A program made the translations under genes and the position numbers. This document shows positions 12,438-24,252 of a stretch of 64,000 nucleotides of DNA, piece after piece. How positions within the stretch are numbered: the stretch's first letter is position 1; each line of letters opens with the position of its first letter. The stretch lies in NCBI GenBank assembly GCA_023078555.1, contig CM041199.1, positions 2,297,101 to 2,361,100 on the forward strand, given 5' to 3'. Under the pieces are notes generated by a model, which saw only the letters and a list, made by a program, of their open reading frames with translations, made no database searches and had not been told where the DNA came from. Origin of the DNA: Ulva prolifera (taxonomy: Eukaryota > Chlorophyta > Ulvophyceae > Ulvales > Ulvaceae).

Positions 12438-13925
12438 CTGCAGATGTTCTGTGCTGGGGTTGAATGTCTGGCTGAGAGCATGCGCCAGGCTGCTCGCCAG
12501 GCCATCGTTCTGCAGGTGATCTGCAGCCTGCACAGCCGAGGCTCAGGCCAGCCCGCCGGAGACCTGGGGTTATCCCTGCAGTACCTTTTGTCTGGCCTGG
12601 GCAGATGGCAGCTGCTGAGAGATGCGGGGAATCATGTCCGTGACACGTGAGCGCTCGAGAGACCAGTCACAACTCCAGTGCATCAGAGGCTCCGCCATGC
12701 AATCTCCTGGGGGTGCTTGCTAGTGCAAGAACTGTTCACGCGATGGACCAGTGACAGCATGAAGCATGCATGAAGCATGCATGAAGCTTGCAGGGCCTTG
12801 ACCCACCGTCTGGCATGCAGCAACAGCGCCCCACTGGTTGCAGCACAGCAGAAGACTAAACTGACGCATACGTCAGACAGCGAAGAGGCTGGCTGGGTCA
12901 GTCATGGTGAACCAATGGTTGGCCACCTCTGCGTGATTCACATCAAATCTTCGTACTGCACATGGCTGCGTCGCACATGTTCGAAAAGCAGAAACAAACT
13001 TCATAGAGCTGTGGCGTGCCATTCAAGTGTTTGTTCTTACAGCGTTCGTACTGGCGTCGCTCAGCGTGGCTTTCCGGTCAAACCTACTGCCCCGTCTGTG
13101 CACAGGCACAGTTCAATCTTCTTGGGCGATGCAACGGAATGCAGCAGATCATGGCACTCAGCTCGAGCCAAGCTCCAGCATCCGTCCTCAGTAGCGCCCG
13201 CAACTACAAGCAGCACTCAACCACTGGCGTCCGCCCCTTCTATCTCACCATGTCCCGGCACCGCATCTCCACTGCCCCCCTCCCCCTCCCCATCCCGCCA
13301 CTCCGCCCCCGGCCGCCGCTGCCGCAGCCCCTCTCCCCCGCTCACACTCCTGCGCCCCGCCGGCGCCACCTCCGCAGCGTCGCGTTGCGGAGGGTGGTGC
13401 AGGGACGAAGACGTGCCGCGGCTGAGGCTCAGGCTCAAGCTGAGGCTGCGCCGCCGCCGGTGGCTTGGTGTGCTGGCGCCGTGCTGGCGGCTCGCGTGAA
13501 ACCCTGCCGACCCCATCTCCACGGCCGCCTTGACCTGTGACTTGAAGCTCGGGCTGCTGCAGTCCCGCGAATGGGCGTGGCCTCCTGCCCCCTCTGCACT
13601 CACACGGCTTGTGGTCCCGTTTGTTTGGAGTTGGCGATGTCCTCTCACGATACGGCTGAGTGAATCTACATTTACGGTACCGTACTTTGTACACTCGCCA
13701 TCAGTTCCCTCTTTATGAACTGGCCCGCCCTCTACCGTATGAAGCACCGATGAGCCCTCCTCGCTTGCGTGGCTGATGCGCGATAATGCATGCATATCTT
13801 GCGTGTTGCGGGCATGCTAGACGATTCGCTCAGAACCCATGGGCGGTAATCCCCGCATCTGGGGACCACATCCGGAATTTGGTGCATGTGGTAGGATTCG
13901 AAGCCATGCAGGAAGAAAAGACACT
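12438..13925. other. Mostly non-coding; possible seipin tail exon
   Basis: 12438-13216 shows no convincing exon. 13217-13560, read on the minus strand, is open and encodes an Arg/Ser/Gly/Glu-rich stretch (HRRRRSLSLSLSLSRGTSSS) ending at 13217. It could be an extra 3' exon of the seipin gene or an unrelated GC-rich open frame. Confidence 0.3.
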
Positions 13926-16163
13926 TCAAAAAGTAGAGCGGCCCTCGGACCAGCCAGGTGCGAATGCTATGCAAGATTGTAGAAGAGTAATCAGTGATGT
14001 GGTGTCAACTAGACCATGCGGACAGTCGCAGCCCCGGCTTGCAGCCGGAATTAGAATGCGTCGGCAGAGCTGGGCTATCAGTGACGTGGGATTGACGAGC
14101 GCACCTCCGTCCAACGCCGACGCCTCGTCAAGCGGCGGAACCCCCCTGGCACCAGCCCCCCCATCGCTCCGCTCGCTCTCCGCGCCGTCTCCACGCCCCA
14201 GCCCCCAGAGCACCTGCGCAGTCGGCAGGCCCCCCCCCGCAAGCCCCCCCGCGCCGCGGCCACCCACCCGGTCCCCCGGGCCCCCCGCGCCGCTCCGCCC
14301 GCCGGCGCCGCCGGACTCCGCCCAGTACGCCGCGACGGTCTGGAAGCACATCACGCAGGAGCACAGCGCGGCGGCGGAGGAGAGGAACATGAGGGCTGTC
14401 GCGGCGAGGGTGATGCAGAGGTGCAGCAGCGGCCCGAAGCGCACGACCGCCAGCACCCGCTGCGTCCAGCCTGCAGCACAGCCGCCGACTTAGTTGACCG
14501 CACAGCCGCCGCCGGTGCTGCGCCGCTGTTGCCTCACTGGCACGCCTCGGGCAGGAGGCACGGTATGGCAACCGGCAGCGACCGTGCCAGCTGGAGTTGT
14601 GAGAGAGTGCGAGCTGTGAGGGCACTCATGACTGGCTGGGCTGGGCGGAGGCACGTTGATGCTCTGCCTGGAACTCTACATGCACTATCACAGGAACAGT
14701 TATGATGGCCATGTCATTGTGGTTCGAGTCATGCATGAGTACGTACAGCTGGTGGATCATGCAGAGGCCGCGAATGGCTCGGCAGCGCATCATGCTGCGA
14801 TCCGTGCGGACACGTCTGCAGAGAGCAGCGCCACTATGCCCACACTGCTGTGGTCTTGCCATGGACAAACTGCATTCATGACCGTGCCATGGGGCCCTGC
14901 CGCCCTAGCCCATGACCGCAACCCCGCAGCTGAAACAGCAGCTCCGCTTCAGCACCACACAGCTGCCATCATACGAAGGTGTGAGGTATCAAGGGGGGGC
15001 GCACTCAGGCGCACGTCGACGGAGAGCGTGCCGCCGTGGATGACCGGCGGCACATGCATGGGCCGCGCGCCGGTGACCACCACCTCCGCGGCCGCCAGCG
15101 GCGCCGCCTGCGTCTGCACCAGGCTCTCTGCCACCTTGTGGCGCAGCGTCATGCTCTCCGGGAGGAAGCCGAGGAGGTACAGCGGGAAGAGGACGACGTC
15201 CCGGAGGGTGGCTACGAGGGGGGAGCGGTGCGGGAGCGCGAGCGGGCGTTGGGCCGTGTGGAGGACGGCGCCGGCGTCGGACTTGAGGATGGAGCGCAGC
15301 TGGAACAGGCCCTTGTTTTCCGCGCAGGCCGGCAGCGTGAGGTCGACGTATAGGTCTACCTGCAGGCGGGCGGGGCAAACTGACAATGGGTCAGCATCGG
15401 GGAATCCCTGCTGGGGATGTCTCAGAGCTCATCAGCTAGGCAGAACCCCATGTCTGCATGGATACAAGGACCCATAGCAGCATTCATAGAGACACTGACA
15501 ACTCCGGAATTACATGTCAGGGACAGGTCGCGAGGGCTTGGCGGGAGGTGCAGAATGTACATGTTCACTGTAGGTGGTGTGTGTGTGGCGATGGCTGGAG
15601 TGGCGGACCTTGTCTTTGGGTCTGAGGAACTCCACGCGTCCAGGAGCGACGTGATAGCCATCAGCGGTCTGGTGCCAGTCGACAAAGGTGACCTGTGCGG
15701 TCGCAGCTGTGGCGTTGTACTCGAAGAACAGTGGGCGCTCATAGTGGCTTCGGCTGGGAACCCATGCCCTGCAGCAGCTATGAACTCAGAGTACGGACTT
15801 GTGCAGACACCGCTGGTGATCAGGGCTATGGGGATGATCACGCTGGTCCGTGTGTCCAGAGCGCAGGAGTGCATGGGGGGCAGTGCTGGTCACTGCAGTG
15901 CTGGTCACTGCATGCCCCCGCATGGCAACCTGTGATGCAGAAGGGCATCGCCAGTGGGGCACAACGAGATTGTGAGAATGATCATGGCTGTGGGGGGAGG
16001 CATTGGCACACCTCGACGCGTAAACGTAACCATTCAGCATGCAGCCCGTTGAGAAGCCAATTGTGGCAAAGCAGGAGATTGCGCACACAGCGACAAGCTT
16101 GCACACGAACACTATCGCACTGGGTGCCAAAATGGTTTCAGCTGTCTGTTTCAGAGTATTCAT
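13926..16163 (-). CDS. Seipin (lipid-droplet assembly protein)
   Basis: Seipin is an ER membrane protein that organises lipid-droplet formation at ER-droplet contacts. Exons: 16163-16012, 15768-15609, 15359-15015, then 14459 down to a stop at 13926. The first three junctions close in phase. Exon 1 starts at an ATG and carries the N-terminal membrane helix (IVFVCKLVAVCAISCFATIG). Exons 2 and 3 form the lumenal beta-sandwich: RPLFFEYNATAATAQVTFVD, VDLYVDLTLPACAENKGLFQ, RPLALPHRSPLVATLRDVVL and LPESMTLRHKVAESLV follow the seipin order LTLPES-N-G-F, then S-R-P, then RSPLV-L. Exon 4 has the C-terminal membrane helix (LLHLCITLAATALMFLSSAA) and then a Gly/Ala-rich tail. The exon 3-4 junction (15015/14459) is my best choice, not proven. 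The tail may instead splice at about 14108 to sequence near 13560-13217. Confidence 0.85.
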
Positions 16164-17523
16164 GTTGCAGCTTGGTGGCGATGGGCCAGACGTTGCCAGC
16201 ACTTGCCGATCCTGTCAGCGCTCGTCTCGAATGACCATACAAACACCGCTGATCAAACACCAATGAGAATGATAAGCAGCTCACAGTCACAGGTAAGTTT
16301 GTCAGTATCCTAGAGGGCTGCGCCCTAGTCTAATGTTTGTCACGGAAACGAACATCTGAATTTCTACCGGGGCCTCTCCAAGTCCATCACAGTCCATAGG
16401 AACACATGATCATGTACATCGCAGGTCTCACGCGGCGTTGATTCACCGTGGCGGACTTTCTGTGACAGCGTTCATGGGTCCATGAATGCGTATGGCCCAG
16501 GCGATCACAGTGCGCCCCGTCACCGCCAGTGAGTGCACCTGCCACATTTCCAGCACTCTCCTTCTGCGAATGTACCTCTCGTTTGGGACTCAGGAGAAAA
16601 AGGCGTGGTCACAGGCGTTTCCCGTGGGCTACGAAGGGTCGACAATCGCATCCGAATGCCAGCGCACGGCTTTGTTCTCGGCAGCATCGCGATAGGCAGC
16701 GGGTACATCACTATCTCAACATTATCCCGCACTGAGACGTACCTGCACTTGCACATGCAAGATGCATGCTTACACCGCAGGACTGGACGATTAGCATGGT
16801 ACTGAGGCCGCGTAGTTCGGGTGACGGCTATGCTGACTTCAAGTGGCCCAGAGATACAACACTTGCAGTCAGTCAGCTGCAGGCATCCCAAACTCAGGTC
16901 AAGGTGTAGAGACACGTTTAAGGCAACATCCTACACCCCAAGTGAAGGCTGTTGACCACCTGTTTGGATGTGTAGTGCCACTGTGCCACATGCCATAACA
17001 GGTTCGCCAGTAGAATCTCAGTGCAGGTTTGTCCATACTCTATGCATGCAGCCGTGAAGCCTCAATGAGTGACCTCATTAATGGAGTTATGTGATATTAC
17101 TTTAATTGTTAAAAACACACACACAGGTGTGAACAGACAAGGTGCACAGGCTGGTTGAAAGGATGTTCCGGCAAGTGCTGACACACCATCGACACGTGCT
17201 GCCCAAACGATCGCATGCAGCATCAGGCAGAATGCGACCGATGTGTAAATGGGTAGGCAGCAGAGCATTTACTTTGTATCGCTAGGAAGAGTTGCTTTGG
17301 AAGGCTCGCTTCAGGGAAGGGTGATCCTGGCTGTCGAGGTCGATCATGTGCAAGTCGCGAGGCCTGCATGCGCCAACAGTGAACCACGGTGGCGTAAGTG
17401 CGATGATCTGCCGGACCAGAAGTACCTATGCCAAAGTTACAACAGGGCAGTTGATGCACGCGGATAGGCACTGCTACGTGAAAGTGTTGCTCTTTGTTCA
17501 ACCTCTTTTGACCATTGATCGCG
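16164..17523. promoter_or_regulatory. Divergent spacer between seipin and tryptophan synthase
   Basis: About 1.36 kb between two divergent start codons, so promoters for both genes must lie here. A weak plus-strand open frame at 16533-16805 (GVVTGVSRGLRRVDNR) and an overlapping minus-strand one are both ambiguous, and I do not call either a gene. The segment 17040-17120 is relatively AT-rich for this window. Confidence 0.35.
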
Positions 17524-20500
17524 ATGTCTTGCTTGAACGCGGTACAAGGCAGGCCACAAGCCACCGAGGCTCGGAGCTTCCGTGCTGCCCGTGCCGGATT
17601 GACAATGCCTTCGCAATCAGCGTCCAGAAATGTTTCCGCTTGTGTCCTCGCGCAGAAGCCCCCCATGCTGGGCGACCAGATGCGGCCCGACAAGGATGGC
17701 AGGTACGGCAAATTTGGCGGGAAGTACGTGCCGGAAACGCTCATTCCGGCCCTGGAAGACCTGACTGAAGAGTATGAGCGAGCCATGAAGGATGAATCGT
17801 TCAAGGTATGGCTTCTCCTGACTCCGCCACGCTTCCTGTACCGTGTGCACCTGGTGACGTCGGGAGCGGACGGCTGGACCTGCGATGTGGGGTAGATGTT
17901 GACAGCATCGATGGCTACGACATGAATCTAAAGTATATAGTGCTGACTGGGAGCTCAATAGTGTCGCTTGTTCCAGGCGGAGCTTGCTGGCATTCTGAAA
18001 GACTACGTGGGCCGCGAGTCCCCGCTGTACTATGCGGAGCGCCTCTCTGAAGCATACAAGGGGCCAAACGGGTCCAAAGCGGAGATCTACTTGAAGCGCG
18101 AGGACCTGAACCACACCGGGGCGCATAAGATCAACAACTCGCTAGGGCAGGTGATGCTGTGCAAGCGGATGGGCAAGAAGCGCGTCATCGCTGAGACCGG
18201 TGCAGGCCAGCATGGTGTTGCTACTGCGACTGTCTGTGCTCGGTTCGGCATCGAGTGTATCGTTTACATGGGTGCCAAGGACATGGAGCGACAGGCGCTC
18301 AATGTCTTCAGAATGCGCCTCATGGGGGCTGAGGTGTGCCCCTCGTCAGGTCAACCATTAAGGCGCCGCTGACCACCACAACAACATGCCGTGGCTGTCA
18401 TCATTGACCGTGTTAGCCTACCTGCAGTCGTCCGCGAGCATAGTGTCGTTGCATCACGGCCACAGTCCATGTCAAGGCTTCTCTGTCCTGAAGCAGCTTC
18501 TGCTGCAGTGGGCCTCGCTTGCGGACGGCTCCAGGATCCATGCAGGAATCTATATTCCATATGTCCACACAGTTGTGCAATTTCAAGTGCCGCAGGACGT
18601 GAGCTCTGCAGACTAGAGAACTCCGACAGCTGAGATTGTCAATTCCATGTCAGCATTGCAGTGCAGTCGCGGCCGCACCGCCGCAGGGCTACAACCCCGC
18701 TCTTCTCCCCTACGTACAAAGCAATGTTGTGTCTTCCAGCCCGATCACATAGAGTAATTCCATATATCTCGGCGAGATTTCCGAATGGCAGCTTGCAAAC
18801 CGCTGCAAGGCGCAAAACGGCTGCAAGGCGCAGCCCTCACCCTGCTGCATCTGTGCTCGGTCGTCCGCCTCTCACCCGCCTCTGACCCGCAGTGCGCCGC
18901 TGCAGGTGCGGCCAGTGAACAGCGGCACCGCGACGCTGAAGGACGCGACCTCCGAGGCCATCCGCGACTGGGTCACCAACGTCGAGACGACGCACTACAT
19001 CCTCGGCTCGGCCGCGGGGCCGCACCCGTACCCCGCGATGGTGCGCGACTTCCAGGCCGTCATCGGCCGCGAGACGCGCGCGCAGTGCATGGACAAGTTC
19101 GGCGGCAAGCCCGACATCCTCATCGCGTGCATCGGCGGCGGCTCCAACGCGATCGGCCTCTTCCATGAGTTTGTGGAGGACGAGGACGTGCGGCTGATCG
19201 GTGCGTGTCGCCTCTGTCTCACCCCCGGCTTCTCACATCTACATGTCTGCGTGCATAAGCGCAGGCTGATGATGCTGTCCGCACTGCAGTGCTGCGACTG
19301 TGGCACCGGTACATCATAATCAGACAACCTGCAGTGGTGACGCCGCTGAACGTTTATGTACCTCAGCGCAGGTCGATTCTATGGCAAATGTCGCTGCGAT
19401 CGCGCAACTGTGACGTCTGAAATGATTCCGGTAGACCGGCGCCATAGAACCGCATGTGCCGATGCTGTTGGCGATGGTGTCCAATCGCATCTAGCCTCTC
19501 GCGTGCCGCGGCGGCCAGCTCGCTGCATGTCTGCCCGCGCAGTCTCGTCGGGGCTGCAGCATAGAGCTGGCAGCATCCCCACAAGCCACTCATGCATCAC
19601 GGCCTCAGTCAGGAAACGTATAGCCTGTACACCTCGGGCCGCACCGGCGTGTCGAGCGCTCCCGACAGAGCCTGTGAAACAGAAACCCACGGCGGTGGCC
19701 GGGTGGTGGGTGCAGGGGTGGAGGCGGCGGGCTTCGGCGTCGACACGGACAAGCACGCGGCGACCCTCACCAAGGGCACCCCCGGCGTGCTGCACGGCAG
19801 CATGTCGTACCTCATCCAGGACGCCGACGGCCAGATCGTGGACCCTCACAGCATCTCGGCGGGCCTCGACTACCCCGGCGTCGGCCCGGAGCACGCCTTC
19901 CTCAAGGAGATGGCGCGCGCCGAGTACATCGCCGTCACCGACGACGCCGTGCGGCCCCCACCCTCACGAGCGTTGAGCTCACAGTGTGTTGAGTCCACGG
20001 AATTAGTCACGCCGGTGACCCACACACGCGAGCGTCTGACTTGTCGCTCTGCGGTCAGGAGCACCCTGGGTGCATTGGTCAGGAGCGCCCTGGTCCGTTG
20101 CAGGACTTTATTTGTTTGAGGGGCTGCTGGGGTTGTTGTGGTGTGTCTTGGAACCGTGGGTCAGGTCTGGGGCGGTCGTGCGTGAGTGTGTTGTCTGTTG
20201 CATCGACAGATCCTGTCGCGTTGATAATTGCATGACTGGTATGTCGTTTCTGATTGCGTCGACTGCTGACACGGCGCTTGTCGGCTGTTGATCGTGTTGC
20301 GAGGTGGTGGTCGCAGATGTGTTGCCTGCCTGGCAGTGCTCCCTGCACCCCTGTCTCCCCTGCCCTGATCCCACCACATGCTTTCCGGTGTGAATTGCTA
20401 GCTGAAACAATGGCATGGGGAGCGCTGCCCCAGTCAATTTTCACCGGCAGCCGCCCGCCATGCTCTCGAGACTGCCACGCCACACTGGCAGACAGAGCAC

Positions 20501-20984
20501 CGGCCGCTGGCCGCTGCATGACTCGATATCAGACCACACGCGTATGACACGCGCATGACACGATATGCACGACACGAAATCAGAGCACATCTCAATGCCG
20601 GAGCAGTTCGAGGCATCCCGCAGTGGTGCGTCCACCGCGTTCCGATGCCACATTGTGTGGTGGTGCGGCCATGCATGTTCAGCAGTGTCTGGTCGCTTTG
20701 CAGTATTTCCAGGACTGCTACCCAGAACTTAGACCCGTGTATTCGGAATTGTTCTATGTGCTCGGGCCAGACAACCCAATACTGACGTGCAGGCGCTGGA
20801 GGCGTTCCAGGAGGTGTCGCAGCTCGAGGGCATCATCCCCGCCCTCGAGACGAGCCACGCGCTCGCGCACCTCAAGCAGCTCGCGCCGACGCTGCCGGAC
20901 GGCACCCGCATCGTCCTCAACTTCTCGGGCCGCGGCGACAAGGACGTCAACTCCGTGATGAAGCACCTCAAGCTCGACCAGTAG
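17524..20984 (+). CDS. TSB: Tryptophan synthase beta subunit, plastid type
   Basis: PLP enzyme that condenses indole with serine to make tryptophan, working in the plastid with an alpha subunit. Exons: 17524-17805, 17977-18333, 18906-19200, 19716-19948 and 20793-20984; all introns GT-AG, phase closes, and the product is 452 aa. The first roughly 55 residues ([20 protein letters not shown]...) are rich in Ser/Ala/Arg, as expected of a transit peptide. The conserved enzyme begins at [20 protein letters not shown]. The PLP lysine is in [10 protein letters not shown] (about Lys145). The catalytic glutamate lies in AETGAGQHG, and the PLP phosphate loop is GGGSNAIG. The C-terminus [11 protein letters not shown] is typical of the beta chain. 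It is the classical beta-1 type rather than TrpB2-like. The last intron is 844 bp and holds no second gene that I can see. Confidence 0.96.
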
Positions 20985-22582
20985 CCAGCTCCGCCTGTGT
21001 GTACCAGCGGGTGAGCTCCCCCAGCATGTGTTCAAGCACTCATGCCTCGACGTGCCGCCACCTACCCATCTAGCCTGCTCAAATGAGGCTGGACAGGCAG
21101 CCTTCTCGAGCAACCTGCTGGGCGTTGTGGAGATCGTCTCCCGCAGTCTGCTCTTGTTGTCTGCGAGGAAGACCTGCTTGAGCTGCATGCTCATGTGGCT
21201 GATCGTCAACAGGCATGCAACTTTGTGTGTGGGGCAAACTGGGGAACATGCACCTGCCTGCCTGAGCGCCGTTGCCATGTGCAGCATGTGCTGCATGGCG
21301 TTCTGTGCCGTGGTAGGCAGTGTGCCACCCACTGCTTGTGCCGTGAACGGGGCCTGCCACGCCAACATGCATCTGGAGTGTGGCCTTGTCCAGTGGCAGC
21401 GGGATGCTGTGTGCGTGTGTTCAGTAGGGGGGAGAGGACGTGGCGGTGTGGATGCTGAGGGGGTTGTGGTGTGCTGCGGCATGTCTGGCCTCACAGCAGT
21501 GAGAAAGCTGTGGTGTTGAGTGACACTCTGTGTGGCCCGACTGCTCGTACCAGGCTCCGGCCGGTGTTGCATGCCAGTGCTGCAAGTTCGGGCGCGTGGG
21601 TGCGTGTGTTGAGGATGGGCAAGTCGGGGCTGCTGTAGGTATGTGATGCAATGAGGTGAATGCCACGAGGCCCACTTGCGTTGTAACTCATCACATGCAC
21701 TGCTGCTACAAGTCTCTGTACTTGTGTGAGCGAAAACTTCCATCTCCGGGTGTTGAGCTGACGTCAGTTGAGGTGGCACGGGATCATCCATTCGAGTTTC
21801 CTTTCGTCCTGCAACAGTTCCCCGGGGGGGCAAATCCTGACACTGAGATGCCCGGCCACACCCTGATCGCTGACTGCGCACACATGGCACATGTCGGTCG
21901 AAGTGACTCAGTTCAACACATTTGAAAAGACAGCAATCCCGGGATTGCTGGGCCCAGTGCCATGCATGCGCAGGACGTTGTTGACTGAACTCTCGAGGAA
22001 ACATTCCTCGCTTGGATGGTGGGTAGACAGAGAGAGGTTTTGCAGTACAACAGCTCAGGCAATGCATCACAGTCCATCAGGATGCTCATGTGTGTGCCGC
22101 GTGGTTGCGTACAGCATGATCTCCTCAGAGGTCGGTAAACACGTGTTGTATCGAAGGGTGGACAGTGGATTCGCATCGATAACAAGCCGCGCACTGGAAC
22201 ACGCAACCATTAGTTGCATTTGGTACTGGCCATGGGTAGGCCTTCTCGTATATGCACTCAGGCCGCTCGCTGTCGTTCTCTGCAAATGTATAGCATGCTG
22301 CCCGCGGCTTCACACCACATTGCCACGTGTACACGTCCCGACATTCAACACGCATGTATGTGATCCTCATGACCATCTCCTACACCCACCTGCCCGTCAG
22401 GACTGCAAGCAGATCATGTCTACTGCAGTCCCAGATGTTCCGTCCGGCACCACGGCTGGCGTTCCCCTCTGCTTGCGCCTTTCCGTACGGCCTCGCGCCT
22501 AGTCAACACATGCAATTCTGGATCGCAGCTTCCATGCACGACATGAACACATGGAGTGAACCATACATAAGTCAACATAAGT

Positions 22583-22620
22583 GCCGGGCGTATGATGTGT
22601 GCATGCATCATACGCCCGGC
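22583..22620. repeat. Perfect 15-bp inverted repeat (hairpin)
   Basis: GCCGGGCGTATGATG at 22583-22597 and its exact reverse complement at 22606-22620, separated by an 8-base loop TGTGCATG. It is not inside any gene that I can call with confidence. Confidence 0.9.
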
Positions 22621-22670
22621 ATTGTCTTTTTACCCGGAGCAACTTGTTGAACCACACCGCCTCCACCAGG

Positions 22671-22701
22671 CCCCCCCCCCCCCCCCCCCCCCCCGCCCCC
22701 C
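22671..22701. repeat. Poly-C tract
   Basis: A run of 24 C, one G, then 7 C. Length may be unreliable in the assembly. Confidence 0.85.
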
Positions 22702-22753
22702 CGCCTGGCAGCCGCAGCTCCATAAACTTGCGGTTGCTAGCCACGACTGTCTG

Positions 22754-23461
22754 TTACAGCAGAATGCATCCAAACATGGTCAGCTTCACGTGCGCTACAC
22801 CGGGTGCTCCACCCTGCTGCAGCAGGGTGGACATGTCCACCCTCAGCTGAGCCTCGCGCCTGCCGGAGGTCGTCGCTGCCCAGATGTACAGCCCCGCGAG
22901 GCGGGCGGCGCCGGCGGTGCGGCCGGCGGTGCGAGTGCCGGCTATACCTTTCGCAGTACAGATCGTCAGGGGCATGGCTCTGACGTGGCACGGTGAAATG
23001 CGCATTACGTGTGCACATGTAAGTAAAGTAAATCTGAATTTGCACTACCCGGGTAGCTTTTATACTGTCCTCAACCCATTGCACACGTGTACCACATGGT
23101 GGTGGTGTTAGTGGGTCGTGTGCTGTTTGCGGCTGCTGTGCGTGGTGACGGGCTCAGGGGATATCATATGGAGAGGGTCTGGGTGCGAAGGCCGGGAGCC
23201 CTCTGGATTCCATGTTCCCAGCAGTGTTGGTGTTTCGCCGCCTTGGCCGCGCATGCGGTGGGGTTCCCTGGGAGCGTACATTACACGGGCCAAAACGGAG
23301 TGGCCGGTACACTATAGCGCCGGGGCAACGGACAAGCATGCCAGCGCGTCAATGCATGCACGGCTGGAGATAGCCACCCTCGACGAATTCCGTATCCCGG
23401 CCCGTGCACCCGCGCTTACAGCAGAACCTGGATTCAACAGGAACGCGGCGCAAGCCGCCAT
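22754..23461 (-). CDS. Tentative small organelle-targeted protein
   Basis: An ATG at 23461 opens an Ala/Ser/Arg-rich leader (MAACAAFLLNPGSAVSAGAR, then IRNSSRVAISSRAC) that looks like a plastid or mitochondrial transit peptide. A second open segment, from about 22955 to a stop at 22754, reads LAGLYIWAATTSGRREAQLR, then VDMSTLLQQGG. Joining them needs an intron whose borders I could not fix. No family recognised; the two pieces may be unrelated. Confidence 0.22.
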
Positions 23462-23937
23462 CGGACTCTCAACACCAGCCCCGGTGCCCAGGAACACACG
23501 TGTTGACCTTGTTTCGCACCCCAGACAGTTTGACAGTCTGTTTGTACCACAAGGGCAAAGCCGGGAAGGCAGGCAACATGGCAAGAGCTCTGGGCTAGCC
23601 TACAAGCAGCACAGGAGCAGGAACTGCCTGTGTGAGGGATCCTGATTCCGGTGGCCGCAACGCTGCCTAGATCCAGATCTGCACCTTACAAAAGCATGCC
23701 AGGACAGCTGGGCTCAGCAAGGCACTGCCTTGTCCGCAGCTGCGCTGGTGACGCGTCACCTCCACCTGGCTGATGCCACACACCTCATGCCGAATGTGTT
23801 CTGAGGCAGTTGCCCGCTCGTTGGACATGCTGTAGAACATGATATGGCTGTTGAAGCCGAGCTGTTGCGTGCGGGTTGAGCTGATGAGTCAACTGTGTGC
23901 GGATCAGGCTGCTGCTGTGCACCAGACATCTGTGCAG

Positions 23938-24252
23938 AGCAAGCCACTCGGGATCTATGCGCTGCACCTCGCCCTCAACTTCACCTGGCATGCACTCTTC
24001 TTCCAGGCCAAGCGCCCCGACATCGCGATGCTCGAGATCCTGGGCCTCCTCGTCGTGACTGCCGCAACCGCCCAGGCCTTCCACGAGGTCACCCCGGTGG
24101 CAGGCTACCTCATGGCCCCCGCCGTGGCCTGGGTTGCCTTCGCCGCAGCCATCAACGCCGGCTTGCTGAGGAGCAATCCTAGATTGCACAAGCTCGGGGC
24201 AGGCCATCGGAAGGGATTTCCTGCCGCAGCTCGAGCGAGGGTCAAGCTTTAG
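23938..24252 (+). CDS. TspO/MBR (translocator protein) family, last exon
   Basis: TspO proteins are small five-helix membrane proteins that bind tetrapyrroles and sterols in mitochondria, plastids or ER. This exon starts after the acceptor CTGTGCAG and runs to TAG. It encodes the third to fifth membrane helices: GIYALHLALNFTWHALFF, MLEILGLLVVTAATAQAF and GYLMAPAVAWVAFAAAIN. The signature L-LN--W--LFF and the near-terminal AAINAGLLRSNP match the family. A basic tail (KGFPAAARARVKL) follows. The N-terminal half, with the WY-L-KP and P--W-PVW-LY motifs, was not found in the 3 kb upstream in any frame. Either it lies in exons I missed, or this is a truncated copy. Confidence 0.7.
   Translation, partial: SKPLGIYALHLALNFTWHALFFQAKRPDIAMLEILGLLVVTAATAQAFHEVTPVAGYLMAPAVAWVAFAAAINAGLLRSNPRLHKLGAGHRKGFPAAARARVKL

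Larger units (their letters stand above)
20985..22753. other. Spacer, no gene recognised
   Basis: Downstream of tryptophan synthase. Open frames exist on both strands (plus 21028-21519; a 438-codon minus frame overlapping the synthase 3' end), but none has convincing protein-like order. Upstream exons of the TspO gene may lie here or up to 23930 and were not found. A perfect hairpin and a poly-C tract are listed separately. Confidence 0.4.

Noticed and set aside
13786-13974. Possible tRNA (T-loop-like GGTAGGATTCGAAG string)
   Set aside because: No paired acceptor, D and anticodon arms could be folded around it on either strand.
16520-16915. Overlapping open frames on both strands upstream of seipin
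   Set aside because: Both look weakly protein-like, neither has supporting splice sites or a known motif; could not decide, so not called.
20754-22070. 438-codon open frame on the minus strand overlapping the tryptophan synthase 3' end
   Set aside because: It runs antisense through a certain exon, has no ordered protein character (His/Thr/Pro/Cys-rich) and no recognisable domain; explained by high GC.
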